From: Actinomyces procaprae
Lineage (GTDB): Bacteria; Actinomycetota; Actinomycetes; Actinomycetales; Actinomycetaceae
Assembly (NCBI RefSeq): GCF_004798665.1
Contig: NZ_CP039292.1
Coordinates: 3,038,001-3,102,000, forward strand
Direction of reading: 5' to 3'
Length of the DNA: 64,000 nt
The notes under the pieces are model-generated. The model saw only the letters and a list, made by a program, of their open reading frames with translations. It did not search any database and had not been told where the DNA came from. The stretch's first letter is position 1; each line of letters begins with the position of its first letter. Shown here one piece after another: positions 28,891 through 38,205 of the stretch. Both the position numbers and the translations under genes were made by a program.

Positions 28891-29574
28891 ATGGCCGGCA
28901 CGGTTATTGTCTTTGACATCGACGGGACGCTCATGGACCACAGGGCGGCGGCAGACGCAGGCCTGGACAGTTATCTTCGCCTGATAGGGGCCGAGCCCAC
29001 GGAGTCACTGCACGACACCTGGATTCGAGCAGAACGGAAGCACTTCACGGCATGGCGAGAAGGTGAGCTGACTTTCACCGAGCAGCGACGCCTACGCATG
29101 GCGGACCTGCTCAACGCGCTGGGGAAGACCGTCGGCGGCGAAGCGCAACTGGACCAGCTCTTCGATTCCTACCTGGCAGAGTACGAGCGCGCCTGGCGGG
29201 CCTACCCCGACGCGCCGCAGTGTTTGGAGGAGCTGCGCAACCGCGGCTTCAAGCTCGCGGTGCTCAGTAACGGCGATGCTCGGCAGCAGGGCCGGAAACT
29301 TGAGCGGATCGGCGTCCGCAAGTTCTTCTCCTGCGTGCTCACCTCGGACTCCTTGGGAGCCGCAAAACCTAACCGGGAGGCATTCGACCGGGCAGCCGAG
29401 GCGTTGAACGCACCGAGTGCGGAACTCACCTACATCGGCGACGACGTCGAACTCGACGTGCTCGGTGCACGCGCCGCTCGCTGGCAGGCAGTTCACCTGG
29501 ACCGGTTCGACACCGGCCATTTCCAGCCCTGCGTCAAGTCACTGAGTGAACTGCCAGCGCTCCTTGACCGGTAA
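28891..29574 (+). CDS. HAD-family hydrolase
   Basis: 227 residues. Motif I is FDIDGT (nucleophile Asp9, general acid Asp11), motif II LSNGD, motif III Lys in AAKPNREAF, motif IV GDDVELD. A helical cap (about 20-95) makes it a C1-cap HAD like YjjG/phosphoglycolate-phosphatase relatives; the substrate is probably a small phosphate ester such as a nucleotide. ATG 28891 gives the motif its usual position at residue 9. Monocistronic by context. Confidence 0.88.
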   Translation: MAGTVIVFDIDGTLMDHRAAADAGLDSYLRLIGAEPTESLHDTWIRAERKHFTAWREGELTFTEQRRLRMADLLNALGKTVGGEAQLDQLFDSYLAEYERAWRAYPDAPQCLEELRNRGFKLAVLSNGDARQQGRKLERIGVRKFFSCVLTSDSLGAAKPNREAFDRAAEALNAPSAELTYIGDDVELDVLGARAARWQAVHLDRFDTGHFQPCVKSLSELPALLDR

Positions 29575-29709
29575 CGCCAACAGAAGTGAACCCGCTCCCG
29601 GGCATGACCTGGCCGGCGACCGCTAGGCCCCTAGGCGCGGCGTGACCGAGCCGGGGAGGCGAGTTTCGCCGTCGTCGTCGGGCGGGCCGACTAGACCTGC
29701 CCTGCCAAC

Positions 29710-31371
29710 TCAGCCGCGCCGCACCAGGGGGAAGGTGATGGTCTCGCGGATGCCCTGACCGGTCAGGGCCATGAGCAGCCGGTCCACACCCATGCCCATG
29801 CCGCCGCAGGGCGGGAAGCCCTGCTCCATGGCCACCAGGAAGTCCTCATCCAGGACCATGGCCTCGGGGTCGCCCTTGGCGGCGGCCAGCGCCTGCGCCT
29901 CGAAGCGCTCGCGCTGAATGACCGGGTCGGCCAGCTCGGAGTAGGCGGTAGCGGTCTCGGTGCCGCGAATGTAGAGGTCCCACTTCTCGGTGAGTCCCGG
30001 ACGTGAGCGGTGGTAGCGGGTCAGCGGGGAGGTGTCCTCCGGGAAGTCGAAGACAAAGGTCGGCTCCCACAGGTCATTGCCGACCGTCTCCTCAAAGATG
30101 TCCTCCACAATCTTGCCGGCCACGGCGTAGTCGTCGACCTCCAGGCCGAGCCGCTCCGCGATCCGGACCAGCTGCTCGCGCGGCGTGGCGACGGTGATCT
30201 CCTCCCCCACCGCCTCGGATACGGAGGTGTACAGGTCGAGCCGGCGCCACTGGCCGGACAGGTCGTACTCGGTGCCATCGGCCAGGCGCACGATCTCCTC
30301 ACCCTCACTCAGGTCGAAGGCGTCGCGGGCCGCCTGCTGCACCAGGTTCTGAGTCAACTCGGCCATGCCGTTGTAGTCGGAGTATGCCTCGTAGGCCTCC
30401 AACGCGGCGAACTCCGGGGAGTGGGAGGAGTCCATGCCCTCGTTGCGGAAGATCCGGCCGATCTCGAACACCCGGTCCACGCCGCCTACGACGGCACGCT
30501 TGAGGTAGATCTCCGTGGCGATGCGCAGGTACAGGTCCATGTCCAGCGCGTTCATGTGCGTGACGAACGGCCGGGCGGCGGCACCGCCGTGAATCGCCTG
30601 CAGCACCGGCGTCTCCAGTTCGACGTAGTCGCGCCCGTAGAAGTTCTCCCGCAGGCTGCGCACCACGGCCGCCCGGGTGCGCACCATGTCGCGGGCGGCC
30701 GGGCGCGTGAGCAGGTCCAGCTCCCGACGGCGCACGCGCTGCTCCTCCGAGAGGGTCACCGCCTCTCCGGCCTCATTGGTCCAAGTCTTCGGCAGGGGCC
30801 GCAGCGCCTTGGAGGCAAGCTGCCAGGCGGGGATTACGACGGCGTCGTCGCCCAGTTCGGACAGTTCCGCGTCGTCAAGGCCCGCGCGCAGCTCCGGCTC
30901 GGCGAACACGGACAGCTCGCCGCGCCGGGAGGCGCCTACGTGCCCGTGGACGAACAGGTGGTCGCCGAGGTCGACGTCGGTCTTGAAGGCGGCCAGGGTC
31001 CCGTGCCCCTGGCCGGGCAGCGACTTGGCCGACAGCATCGCCTGGAGTGTGGCGCCGGCGCCGTCCTGCAGGGTGACGAAGCACAGGCGGCCGGTGTTGC
31101 GCAGGAACACGACGCGACCCGCAACGCCGACGACATCGCCCGTCTCCTCGCCGGCCTGGAGGTGGCCATAGTGCTCCCGCACGGCCGCGATGGTGGTGGT
31201 CAGCGGCACGGAGACCGGGTACGGGTCCCAACCCTCCTCGCGCAGGCGCGCCCGCTTGGCCGACCTGATCCGGAGCTGGTCGCCGGACGACGGCGCGGCC
31301 GACTGAGGTGTGGGCCGGGCCGCGTCGGTCTCAGGTGCGGGGGGCTGCTGGTTCACAGGCGCATCAGTCAC
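29710..31371 (-). CDS. lysS: Lysyl-tRNA synthetase, class II
   Basis: 553 residues. An N-terminal Pro/Ala-rich stretch precedes the OB-fold anticodon-binding domain (about 70-190). The catalytic core has motif 2 (EIGRIFRNEGMDSSHSPEF) and motif 3 (GMGMGVDRLLMALTG) near the C-terminus. It joins lysine to tRNA-Lys using ATP. Confidence 0.97.
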   Translation of the reverse strand: MTDAPVNQQPPAPETDAARPTPQSAAPSSGDQLRIRSAKRARLREEGWDPYPVSVPLTTTIAAVREHYGHLQAGEETGDVVGVAGRVVFLRNTGRLCFVTLQDGAGATLQAMLSAKSLPGQGHGTLAAFKTDVDLGDHLFVHGHVGASRRGELSVFAEPELRAGLDDAELSELGDDAVVIPAWQLASKALRPLPKTWTNEAGEAVTLSEEQRVRRRELDLLTRPAARDMVRTRAAVVRSLRENFYGRDYVELETPVLQAIHGGAAARPFVTHMNALDMDLYLRIATEIYLKRAVVGGVDRVFEIGRIFRNEGMDSSHSPEFAALEAYEAYSDYNGMAELTQNLVQQAARDAFDLSEGEEIVRLADGTEYDLSGQWRRLDLYTSVSEAVGEEITVATPREQLVRIAERLGLEVDDYAVAGKIVEDIFEETVGNDLWEPTFVFDFPEDTSPLTRYHRSRPGLTEKWDLYIRGTETATAYSELADPVIQRERFEAQALAAAKGDPEAMVLDEDFLVAMEQGFPPCGGMGMGVDRLLMALTGQGIRETITFPLVRRG

Positions 31372-31633
31372 GCGCGCGAGTGTAACCGTTCAGCCCGTCC
31401 GGCCCACATCCGGGCTGTCAAGGATCAAGTGGCGGGCGTCGTCAGTGGCCCACCTCGAGCAGCGTGCCGCGCCTCCACCGACCGCATTCCCGTCGTCTGG
31501 CGCCGGCCTGATCGCCTTCCGGCGCCTCGGCCCACGTCAACAGGGGTGGTGACAGCACGCCCCGGAGCAGAGTTATCCACAGGGAGGCGATCGGTACTAC
31601 CCGACTTCGCCGTCACAGCATCATCATTCATGT

Positions 31634-32572
31634 ATGGAAGCCGAGCTCGAACTACTGCTGGAACGCGTCACGGCGCTACACGGCGCGGCATACGAGGACG
31701 AGATAGGACTTCGCCAGGAGGATCGGAGCCTCGTCCAGCGCGCGCTGGCCGCCGAGCTGGTCTACCGGCCGGCTCCCCGATTCCTCGCAGTCCCGGGCAC
31801 GGACCCGCGCATCGTCAAATGCCGGCAGTTCCGTGCACACCTGACCTGCGCGAGCGCCGCCGAAGTGCTCGGCTACCCGATGTGGAGCAAGCCCGACTCG
31901 TTACACCTGGCGGTGCCCAATAATCGCGGAGTCCGGTCCAGCCCGCACCGCGACTTGAGCGCTGTGGTCGTACATCGGAGAACACGGCTCACACCGATGA
32001 CGGTGGACGACTTCCCCTTGGTGGTTCCGGCCGAAGTCGTAGCCTGCTGCTTGAAATGCCTTGACGAACTCGATGCCATATGCGTTGCGGACGCTGCACT
32101 CCACCGTGGCGACACCACGAAAGAGGAGGTCGCGGAGCTTCTGACCGGTCGTTACAGCGCCAGGGCCAGGCAACGGTTGGAACGCGCAGAACCTGCTACA
32201 CGGTCCCCCTTGGAGACTCGTACCAGGCTCGCACTGCGCGACATCAACCTGTCAGTGGACACTGGAGTGATCGTCGAGGGGGTAGGGGAGGTTGACATGC
32301 TGGTCGAGGGCTGGCTGATCGTCGAAACGGACGGCTGGGAGTTCCACTCGTCAAACGAGCAGTATGCACTTGACCGCCATCGGGACCAGGCCGCACTCGC
32401 TCAAGGGTTCGTGCCCATACGGTTGACGGGGCAGGATGTTGCGGCCGGAGAGGAGCGCATTCGCCGCATAGTCGCGCAGGCGATCCTGGGTGCCGCACGC
32501 TCAGATCGCGTTACCGTTCCCAAGAACCCCGGAATCATGCGGAATCTATGTCGGGCCGCGGGGGCGCACTGA
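31634..32572 (+). CDS. DUF559/Vsr-like endonuclease-fold protein
   Basis: 312 residues. The C-terminal third carries a DUF559-type pattern: SPLETRTRLALRD, then VGEVDMLVEGWLIVETDGW and HRDQAALAQGFVPIRLT, where Glu, Asp and the ETDGW acidic residues would form a Vsr-like nuclease site. The N-terminal region resembles the AbiEi-like helix-turn-helix part of such actinobacterial proteins but is weakly conserved. Starts at ATG 31634, shortly after lysS on the other strand. Function unproven; often found as single genes in actinobacteria. Confidence 0.7.
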   Translation: MEAELELLLERVTALHGAAYEDEIGLRQEDRSLVQRALAAELVYRPAPRFLAVPGTDPRIVKCRQFRAHLTCASAAEVLGYPMWSKPDSLHLAVPNNRGVRSSPHRDLSAVVVHRRTRLTPMTVDDFPLVVPAEVVACCLKCLDELDAICVADAALHRGDTTKEEVAELLTGRYSARARQRLERAEPATRSPLETRTRLALRDINLSVDTGVIVEGVGEVDMLVEGWLIVETDGWEFHSSNEQYALDRHRDQAALAQGFVPIRLTGQDVAAGEERIRRIVAQAILGAARSDRVTVPKNPGIMRNLCRAAGAH

Positions 32573-32853
32573 GTCTCCTGCGTGCGCCAAGGCTGTCGGC
32601 GCACGCTGGAGCCATATCAGCGAGCCGCAGCAACTTCCAGCCAACCATCACTTTTCCCTGAAATCTCGCCAAATTGGGACATGGCGCGCGCCATTGCCTT
32701 CGTCCCTGAGCGTGCGCCGCCCCTCGGCCCAAGGTGCGCGAGTCGTCAGCCGTGGCACGCAAAGGACGAATCCGGAGAATGTTCCGCCAGTTGTCGTCGG
32801 GAAGCGAGGCCGGGGTGTCGGCTCCGCTTGCCCAGCCGTGGACACTGCGCAGT

Positions 32854-33309
32854 TCAGCCGCGCACCGCAGCGATGGGTACGCCGGAGGACCGCAAGCCCT
32901 GGAGGCGAGCCACGTCGGAGTCGACGGGTACCTGCCCGGGCTCGGTGCCACGTTCAACGATGTGGTTGTCCGCGTCCACGAACACCACGTGCGGCAGGTA
33001 GGTGCGCGCCTCGTCGTCGCTCAGTTGGGAGTATCCGATGAGAATGATGATGTCGCCCGGGTCCACCAGGTGAGCGGCGGCGCCGTTGATGCAGATCTCG
33101 CCCGCGCCGCGCTCACCTGGGATGACGTAGGTGGACAGGCGGTTGCCGTTGGTGCAGTCGCAGATGTCCACCCGTTCCCCCGGCAGCAGGTCGGCCGCGT
33201 CAAGCAGGTCCGCGTCCACGGTGATGGAGCCGACGTAGTCGAGGTCGGCCTGCGTCACGGTGGCGCGGTGAATCTTGGACGTCATCATCGTCCGAGTGCG
33301 AGTGCTCAT
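32854..33309 (-). CDS. panD: Aspartate 1-decarboxylase
   Basis: 151 residues. It makes beta-alanine from aspartate for pantothenate synthesis. The self-cleavage site is Gly-Ser in YVGSITVD, and [15 protein letters not shown] precedes it as in the family. The INGAAAHLV block is present. I use ATG 33309 because PanD proteins have a few residues before the [11 protein letters not shown] stretch; ATG 33288 is also possible. A tail about 20 residues longer than most homologues. Confidence 0.93.
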   Translation of the reverse strand: MSTRTRTMMTSKIHRATVTQADLDYVGSITVDADLLDAADLLPGERVDICDCTNGNRLSTYVIPGERGAGEICINGAAAHLVDPGDIIILIGYSQLSDDEARTYLPHVVFVDADNHIVERGTEPGQVPVDSDVARLQGLRSSGVPIAAVRG

Positions 33310-33432
33310 CGCTAACCAGCGTAGACGCAGCGTAGTCCCCAACCACCATGTCGTGACCGAGGAGACAGGGTGAGGAGGACAACGGCCCCTGGACATCCGA
33401 GAGGAGAGCCGCTGGGTGCCGCCGCAACATCA

Positions 33433-33577
33433 ACCGACCTCAGCGGTCACAACTACCGACCTCGGCGGTCATAACTACCGATCTCGGCGGTCATATCAAC
33501 CGACCTCGGCGGTCATAACTACCGATCTCGGTGGTTATAACTACCGATCTCGGTGGTTATAACTACCGATCTCGGTG
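33433..33577 (-). repeat. Tandem repeat, 22-bp period, seven core copies
   Basis: CTACCGATCTCGG (or CTACCGACCTCGG) recurs at exact 22-bp steps from 33433 to 33565, with YGGTCATAA or TGGTTATAA as spacer. Read on the minus strand the core is ACCGAGATCGGTAG, the same as in the 23-bp array at 17397-17592. It lies between panD and the PH-domain gene, at the latter's 3' side, as the other array lies at a gene's 3' end. Confidence 0.95.
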
Positions 33578-33591
33578 AAGAGAAGCGCCTC

Positions 33592-33651
33592 GGGGGTGCG
33601 GACGCCCTTCAGGGGGTGCGGACGCTTCAGGGGGTGCGGACGCCCTTCAGG
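33592..33651. repeat. Three short direct repeats at the 3' end of the PH-domain gene
   Basis: GGGGGTGCGGACG(CCC)TTCA occurs three times in a row, the middle copy lacking three bases. The last copy overlaps the final codons of the large PH-domain gene. Confidence 0.8.
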
Positions 33652-35458
33652 AGTTCTCGGTGGCGCGGGCGAGCCAGCGGTCCAGCCGTTCTTCGCGTCT
33701 GCGCCGCAGCGCCCGCTCGGAGATGACACGTTCAATGGCGGCGGCGTCGTTCAGGTCCAGGTTGCTCAAGGAGCGGCCGATCTCCGCATCCACCATGTCC
33801 AGGTGCAGCGCAGCCAGGGAGCGGCGCCGCGCGCAGGGTCCCTGCACCAGCCGCAGCGACTGGATGCGCTCGTAGGGGATCACACTGACACGCCGCCGCC
33901 ACCGCCCGAGCCGCAGCACCACGCAGGTGTCGGTAAGGGCGATCGCTTCGCGCCGCCACGCCAGCGGGGAGAACAGGCGCCCACGGGGACTTATGCGTAT
34001 GAACCCGCGCCCGGCGGCGCCGACGGCCAGGGCCTCGTCGCCCGCACCGTCCTGGCCCTGCCCGGTCAGGGCAGATTCCAGGAAGGCGTCGGGATCGGCC
34101 ACACCCAGGTCGGGCACCACCAGCCACAGCGCCCGCAGGGCCGTATCACGCCGCCCCACCGGCAGCAGCACGTTAGCCCCGCTGTTCTCCACCGTCCCGG
34201 AGGACTTGGTCTCAGCAGCGCTGCGCCCGGCCACACTCACCTCAACCCGCCACCAGTCGGGACCGCGCCACAACGGCCCCTGCGCGATCTGCACGCCATG
34301 GACCCGACCGGGAGGGAGCGTGGAGGAGGTCTCCGCGGTCAGCCCGAAGCGCGTTCGAATCCCCGCGGGCGCGGCCGCAGCCCGGAAGCGCCACCCCTTG
34401 TCGAAGCGGCTCCACGCGTATGCCCCGAAACCGAACGGTATGGTCAACATAGGCAGCACGCTGAAGAACACCGCCACTGGCCTGTTGTCCTGGAAGGCCC
34501 CGATTCTCAGCCACACGGCCAGCAACACCAGGAAGCTGACCGACACCGCGACGGCGGCAAGGGTCGCTCCCGAGCGCAGCATCGAACCGATCAGGATGCG
34601 GGTGTCCACCTCATACAGGTAGTGCTCGGCGGCGGACAGACGCTCCCCCGGGATCGGCTGCGCGGTCATGGCATCCTCGAACCCGTGGGGCACCGACCGG
34701 CCCGCCGTCCCGTCGGTGTCAACGAGGCAACTGCGCGGCCCCGCGTCCCCATTCGGTTCGTCGGCCTCGCCAAGCCGCTCCATCCCCGCACCCGCGGTCG
34801 CATCCGGCTCCGCCGCCTCGCCCCCGCCGTACAGCTGGGCTCCGGCCGCCAGCGTCAGGATCTGCTCGCGCAGTTCCTCCAAGTCGCGCGTCCGCAGGAA
34901 GCCGATGGTGACATTCGAGTCCCCGCCCCCGGCGACCTCCACCTTCAGCCGCCCCAGCCCGAAGATACGGCCCAGCAGCGGGTGGACGATGTCGACGGAC
35001 TGGATGCGCGGCAGGCGCGCGGTGCGCAGTTGCCGGTTGAGAACTCCCGTGCGCAGGTAGACGGCATCGCGGTCGACGGCGAATGCGCGCATCCGCCATG
35101 ACAGCCACAGGCCCAGGCCGATCACCACGACCACACCGAGGACGGCCAGTGCCGCCCCCGTAATCAGCCGCGGCGATACACGCGCCTGTACCTCTTGCAG
35201 CGCCGAATAGGCGTCGCCCACGTACTCCACGTTCTGCCAGACCAGGATGGCCAGTACGGCGGTGATGCCCTTCCACCCCTCCAGCAGCGGGGTAATGGGG
35301 TGCACCCGGGACCACTTGGCGTCGGGTGGGAGGGTGATGCCGCGTTCCTGGGTGGTCGGGTTCAGGTCATCGCGCCGACGCCGATCGCCGGGCCTGGGCG
35401 GGACGGTGGCCGCCCGTGGCGCGCCGGGGTCGCCGGATGTGAGCGGATGCGTGCTCAT
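33647..35458 (-). CDS. Large membrane protein with YdbT-type bacterial PH domains
   Basis: 603 residues from ATG 35458, which overlaps the stop of the smaller PH gene (ATGA). A polar N-terminus, then membrane pairs near residues 60-120 and 280-330, each followed by a bPH2 (DUF304) domain with a pattern such as RLPRIQSVDIVHPLLGRIFGLG; a third repeat (IPYERIQSLRLVQGP) lies near the C-terminus. Same order as Bacillus ydbS-ydbT. Function unknown; possibly cell-envelope stress. Confidence 0.87.
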   Translation of the reverse strand: MSTHPLTSGDPGAPRAATVPPRPGDRRRRDDLNPTTQERGITLPPDAKWSRVHPITPLLEGWKGITAVLAILVWQNVEYVGDAYSALQEVQARVSPRLITGAALAVLGVVVVIGLGLWLSWRMRAFAVDRDAVYLRTGVLNRQLRTARLPRIQSVDIVHPLLGRIFGLGRLKVEVAGGGDSNVTIGFLRTRDLEELREQILTLAAGAQLYGGGEAAEPDATAGAGMERLGEADEPNGDAGPRSCLVDTDGTAGRSVPHGFEDAMTAQPIPGERLSAAEHYLYEVDTRILIGSMLRSGATLAAVAVSVSFLVLLAVWLRIGAFQDNRPVAVFFSVLPMLTIPFGFGAYAWSRFDKGWRFRAAAAPAGIRTRFGLTAETSSTLPPGRVHGVQIAQGPLWRGPDWWRVEVSVAGRSAAETKSSGTVENSGANVLLPVGRRDTALRALWLVVPDLGVADPDAFLESALTGQGQDGAGDEALAVGAAGRGFIRISPRGRLFSPLAWRREAIALTDTCVVLRLGRWRRRVSVIPYERIQSLRLVQGPCARRRSLAALHLDMVDAEIGRSLSNLDLNDAAAIERVISERALRRRREERLDRWLARATENS

Positions 35459-35973
35459 AGTCCGGCCATCCTCTGCTCGCCGCGTTCGGACAGGAGGCGC
35501 CGCAGGTTCTCCGCCTCGGCTACGGGCAGTCCGTTGATCGTCGCGTCCGTCGACGCCGACGCCGTGTGGAGTTTCACCTCTGCGATGCCCAGGTGACGGC
35601 CCAGCGGCCCCTGGGAGGTGTCCACGAACTGCATGCGCCCGTATGGGATGACGTTGATTCTGCGGAACATGATGCCCTTGCGCCACAGCAGGTGGTCATC
35701 GGCCATGGCGTACCCCATGGCCCGCACCTGCCGGGGGATGAGCCACAGCTCCCATACGGTGAGGACGACGACCAATACCGTCCCGATGTGGAACCAGGGA
35801 CTCGCCCAAATACCCGCGGCCACGAAGCCGATCAGGCACACGCCGTTGAATACCAGGTTGGAGACCAGGCGCGCGGTGATCAGCCGTGGGGATACGGGCC
35901 GGAAGTCGACGCCGTCAGGGGCGAAGGGGTCCGCCGTCGGTAGGGCAGTTGGGTGCGGGAGAGTTGGGGACAT
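35455..35973 (-). CDS. Small membrane protein with YdbS-type PH domain
   Basis: 172 residues. AGGAG precedes ATG 35973. Two membrane segments (about 42-85), then a bPH2 domain with the hallmark VIPYGRMQFVDTSQGPLGR. It overlaps the larger PH-domain gene and resembles YdbS of the ydbS-ydbT pair. Both probably act together in the membrane. Confidence 0.87.
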   Translation of the reverse strand: MSPTLPHPTALPTADPFAPDGVDFRPVSPRLITARLVSNLVFNGVCLIGFVAAGIWASPWFHIGTVLVVVLTVWELWLIPRQVRAMGYAMADDHLLWRKGIMFRRINVIPYGRMQFVDTSQGPLGRHLGIAEVKLHTASASTDATINGLPVAEAENLRRLLSERGEQRMAGL

Positions 35974-36154
35974 GGGGGCTCCTGATGCTGGATTCCCACC
36001 GAGCATCGCAAGCGTGGCCGCCGTGATGCATCCTCCCACGGGAGGAGCGGGCCGACCCCGTGGATCCTCCCGGGGAACGTCCGCGAACCCGGCTCCCGGC
36101 CGCCGGAGGGGGCGACGGCGCCTTAGGACTGGAGGGCGCGCCCGCGGGGAGGGG

Positions 36155-37147
36155 TCAGAGCAGGTCGATCAGCGTGTTGTCGATGAGCCGGGTGGTGCCC
36201 ACGCGGGCGGCGACCGCCAGCAGTCCGCGGCAGGAGGCGCCGCCGGGCGCGCCGCCCCGCCCCGCGCCCCGCGGCCCTGCCTCCGGCTGCGCCTGCGGTT
36301 CCAGGCCGAGCCCGGCCCCGGCCAGGTCGACGAAGGAATCCGGGTCGACGACGGCGACGTAGTCGACCTCCACGCCCGCCTCGGCCTCAAGCACCTGCTG
36401 GGCGGCCGCGCGCACCGTGGCGGCGTCGGCGCCGGTACGGGCGGCGGCACGCCCGGCCTCCAACGCCCACGACAAAGCGAGCGCGTGCCCGCGTTCGGCA
36501 TCGGACAGGTAGGCGTTGCGTGAGCTCATGGCCAGGCCGTCGGTCTCGCGGCGGATGTCGACGGGCACGATCTCAACCGGTACCGCCAGGTCGCGCACCA
36601 TGGCCTTGACGACGGCGAGCTGCTGGGCATCCTTGCGGCCGAACATGGCCCAGCGCGGCGCGGTCAGGTGCATCAGGGCGAGCACCACCTGGCACACGCC
36701 GGCGAAGTGGGTCGGGCGGGTGCGTCCCTCCAGGACGGTTGCCAGCGGACCGGGTTCGATGCGCACCTGCGGGTCGCCGTGGGGGTACATGACCTCGGGG
36801 GTGGGGGCGAAGACCACCAGTCGCCCCACCGCGAGCGCGCCGTCCGCACCCGTCAGGACGGCGGCCAGGCCGTCCAGGTCCGCCTCGAGGGTGCGCGGGT
36901 AGGCGTCCAGGTCCTCCCCGGGCGCGAACTGGAGCGGGTTGACGAAGATGGTGACGACTATGGTGCCGTCGGCTCCGACGCGGCGGGCGGCCTCGCGCAC
37001 GAGGTCGAAGTGGCCCTGGTGGAGGGCGCCCATGGTCATGACGACGGCGCGGGGGGCGTCGTCGCCGGCCAGGGCGGAGGCGAGGTCTTCGCGGGTGCGG
37101 GCCAGGACGGTGCGGGTGGGAGCGTCCGGGGTGGTTGAGGCGGTCAT
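36155..37147 (-). CDS. panC: Pantoate--beta-alanine ligase (pantothenate synthetase)
   Basis: 330 residues. Catalytic signatures are TMGALHQGHFDLVR (HxGH type) and SSRNAYLSD (KMSKS-equivalent). It joins pantoate and beta-alanine with ATP to give pantothenate, using beta-alanine from PanD encoded 3 kb away. Near the C-terminus a Gln/Pro/Gly/Ala-rich insert of about 25 residues (after LGLEPQAQ) is not part of the family core. Followed upstream by a DUF2520 dehydrogenase gene on the same strand. Confidence 0.95.
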   Translation of the reverse strand: MTASTTPDAPTRTVLARTREDLASALAGDDAPRAVVMTMGALHQGHFDLVREAARRVGADGTIVVTIFVNPLQFAPGEDLDAYPRTLEADLDGLAAVLTGADGALAVGRLVVFAPTPEVMYPHGDPQVRIEPGPLATVLEGRTRPTHFAGVCQVVLALMHLTAPRWAMFGRKDAQQLAVVKAMVRDLAVPVEIVPVDIRRETDGLAMSSRNAYLSDAERGHALALSWALEAGRAAARTGADAATVRAAAQQVLEAEAGVEVDYVAVVDPDSFVDLAGAGLGLEPQAQPEAGPRGAGRGGAPGGASCRGLLAVAARVGTTRLIDNTLIDLL

Positions 37148-37156
37148 GGGGTAACG

Positions 37157-38152
37157 CTAGATGATCTGCTCCGGGGGCTGCCCGGCGGAGTCCTCACCGT
37201 GGTCGCTCAGGACCTCACGCAGGGCGCGCACCTGCTGCGCCCCCAGCGCGCCGGTGGCCTCGCGACGGGCGACGGTTGCCCGGGCGAGCGTCAGGTAGGT
37301 GTCGACGACGTCGTCCAGCGGGCGGCCATTCGCGTCGCGCAGCTCGGTCAGGGCCGCCAGGTGGGTGCGCACGGTGCCGGTGTCGCCGCGCGCCACCGGC
37401 CCGGTCAGGCCGGCCTCGCCCTCGCGCAATGCACGATCGAGGGCGATGGACAGCAGTGGGGCGAGGGTGGCGGCGCCGTCCTCCACGCCGGCGGCGGCCA
37501 GGATGCGCACCGCCTGGCCCACCAGGGTGACCAGGTGGTTGGCGCCGTGGGCGAGGGCGGCATGGTAGGCGGGGCGGGATTCCTCCGGGAGGACGAAGGG
37601 CTCGCCGCCGAGCTCGACCGCGAGCGCCTGCCCGATGGGCAGGACGGCGGCGGGTGCGGTCACCGCCATGGGGCAGCCGATCAGGCGGGCGACGTCGGTG
37701 GAGAAGCCGCCGAAGGTCATGGCCGGGTGGATGGCCAGCGGTATGGCGCCGCAGCGTCGCGCCGGTTCGAGCACGCCGACGCCGTAGGCGCCGGAGGTGT
37801 GCACCACCAGCTGGCCGGGCTGCCAGCGCCCGAGCTCGGCCAGGCCCTGTACCAGGTCCGCAAGGGCGTCGTCGGGGACCGCCAGGAGCACCAGTTCGGC
37901 ACGTTCAACAATGTCCTCCACGTCGAGGATGGGAACACCGGGAAGGAGCAGTTCGGCCCGTTCCCGGGAGGACGCGGAGACGGCGTGCACGCCGATGATC
38001 TGGTGGTCCACCGACCTCAGGGCCGAGCCGAGCACCGCGCCGACCCGGCCGGCACCGATGATGCCGACGCCGAGCCTGCCGGGGCGCGGTGAGTGCGTCG
38101 ACGGCGTCCGAGTGGATTCGTGGTCTGCGGGGGTGTCGGGGTTCATGGGCAT
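37157..38152 (-). CDS. Rossmann-like / DUF2520 dehydrogenase, candidate ketopantoate reductase
   Basis: 331 residues. NAD(P)-binding GIIGAGRVGAVLG at about 30-42, an F420-oxidoreductase-like Rossmann domain, and a C-terminal DUF2520 helical domain (HPAMTFGG, AYHAALAHGANHLVTL). It ends 10 bp before panC on the same strand. Proteins of this type beside pan genes are good candidates for converting ketopantoate to pantoate where panE is missing. That role is inference from context. Confidence 0.82.
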   Translation of the reverse strand: MPMNPDTPADHESTRTPSTHSPRPGRLGVGIIGAGRVGAVLGSALRSVDHQIIGVHAVSASSRERAELLLPGVPILDVEDIVERAELVLLAVPDDALADLVQGLAELGRWQPGQLVVHTSGAYGVGVLEPARRCGAIPLAIHPAMTFGGFSTDVARLIGCPMAVTAPAAVLPIGQALAVELGGEPFVLPEESRPAYHAALAHGANHLVTLVGQAVRILAAAGVEDGAATLAPLLSIALDRALREGEAGLTGPVARGDTGTVRTHLAALTELRDANGRPLDDVVDTYLTLARATVARREATGALGAQQVRALREVLSDHGEDSAGQPPEQII

Positions 38153-38205
38153 GGAGCGATGTTCTCACGGCCGTGGTCCCGGGCGGACAGCGGCCCGGGC
38201 CCGGT

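Noticed and set aside
30010..31923. A 637-codon plus-strand frame opposite lysS
   Set aside because: No domain and overlaps the lysS motifs on the other strand.
34340..34375. tRNA T-loop-like GTTCGAATCCC
   Set aside because: Lies inside the PH-domain coding sequence and no acceptor or anticodon arms are found around it.
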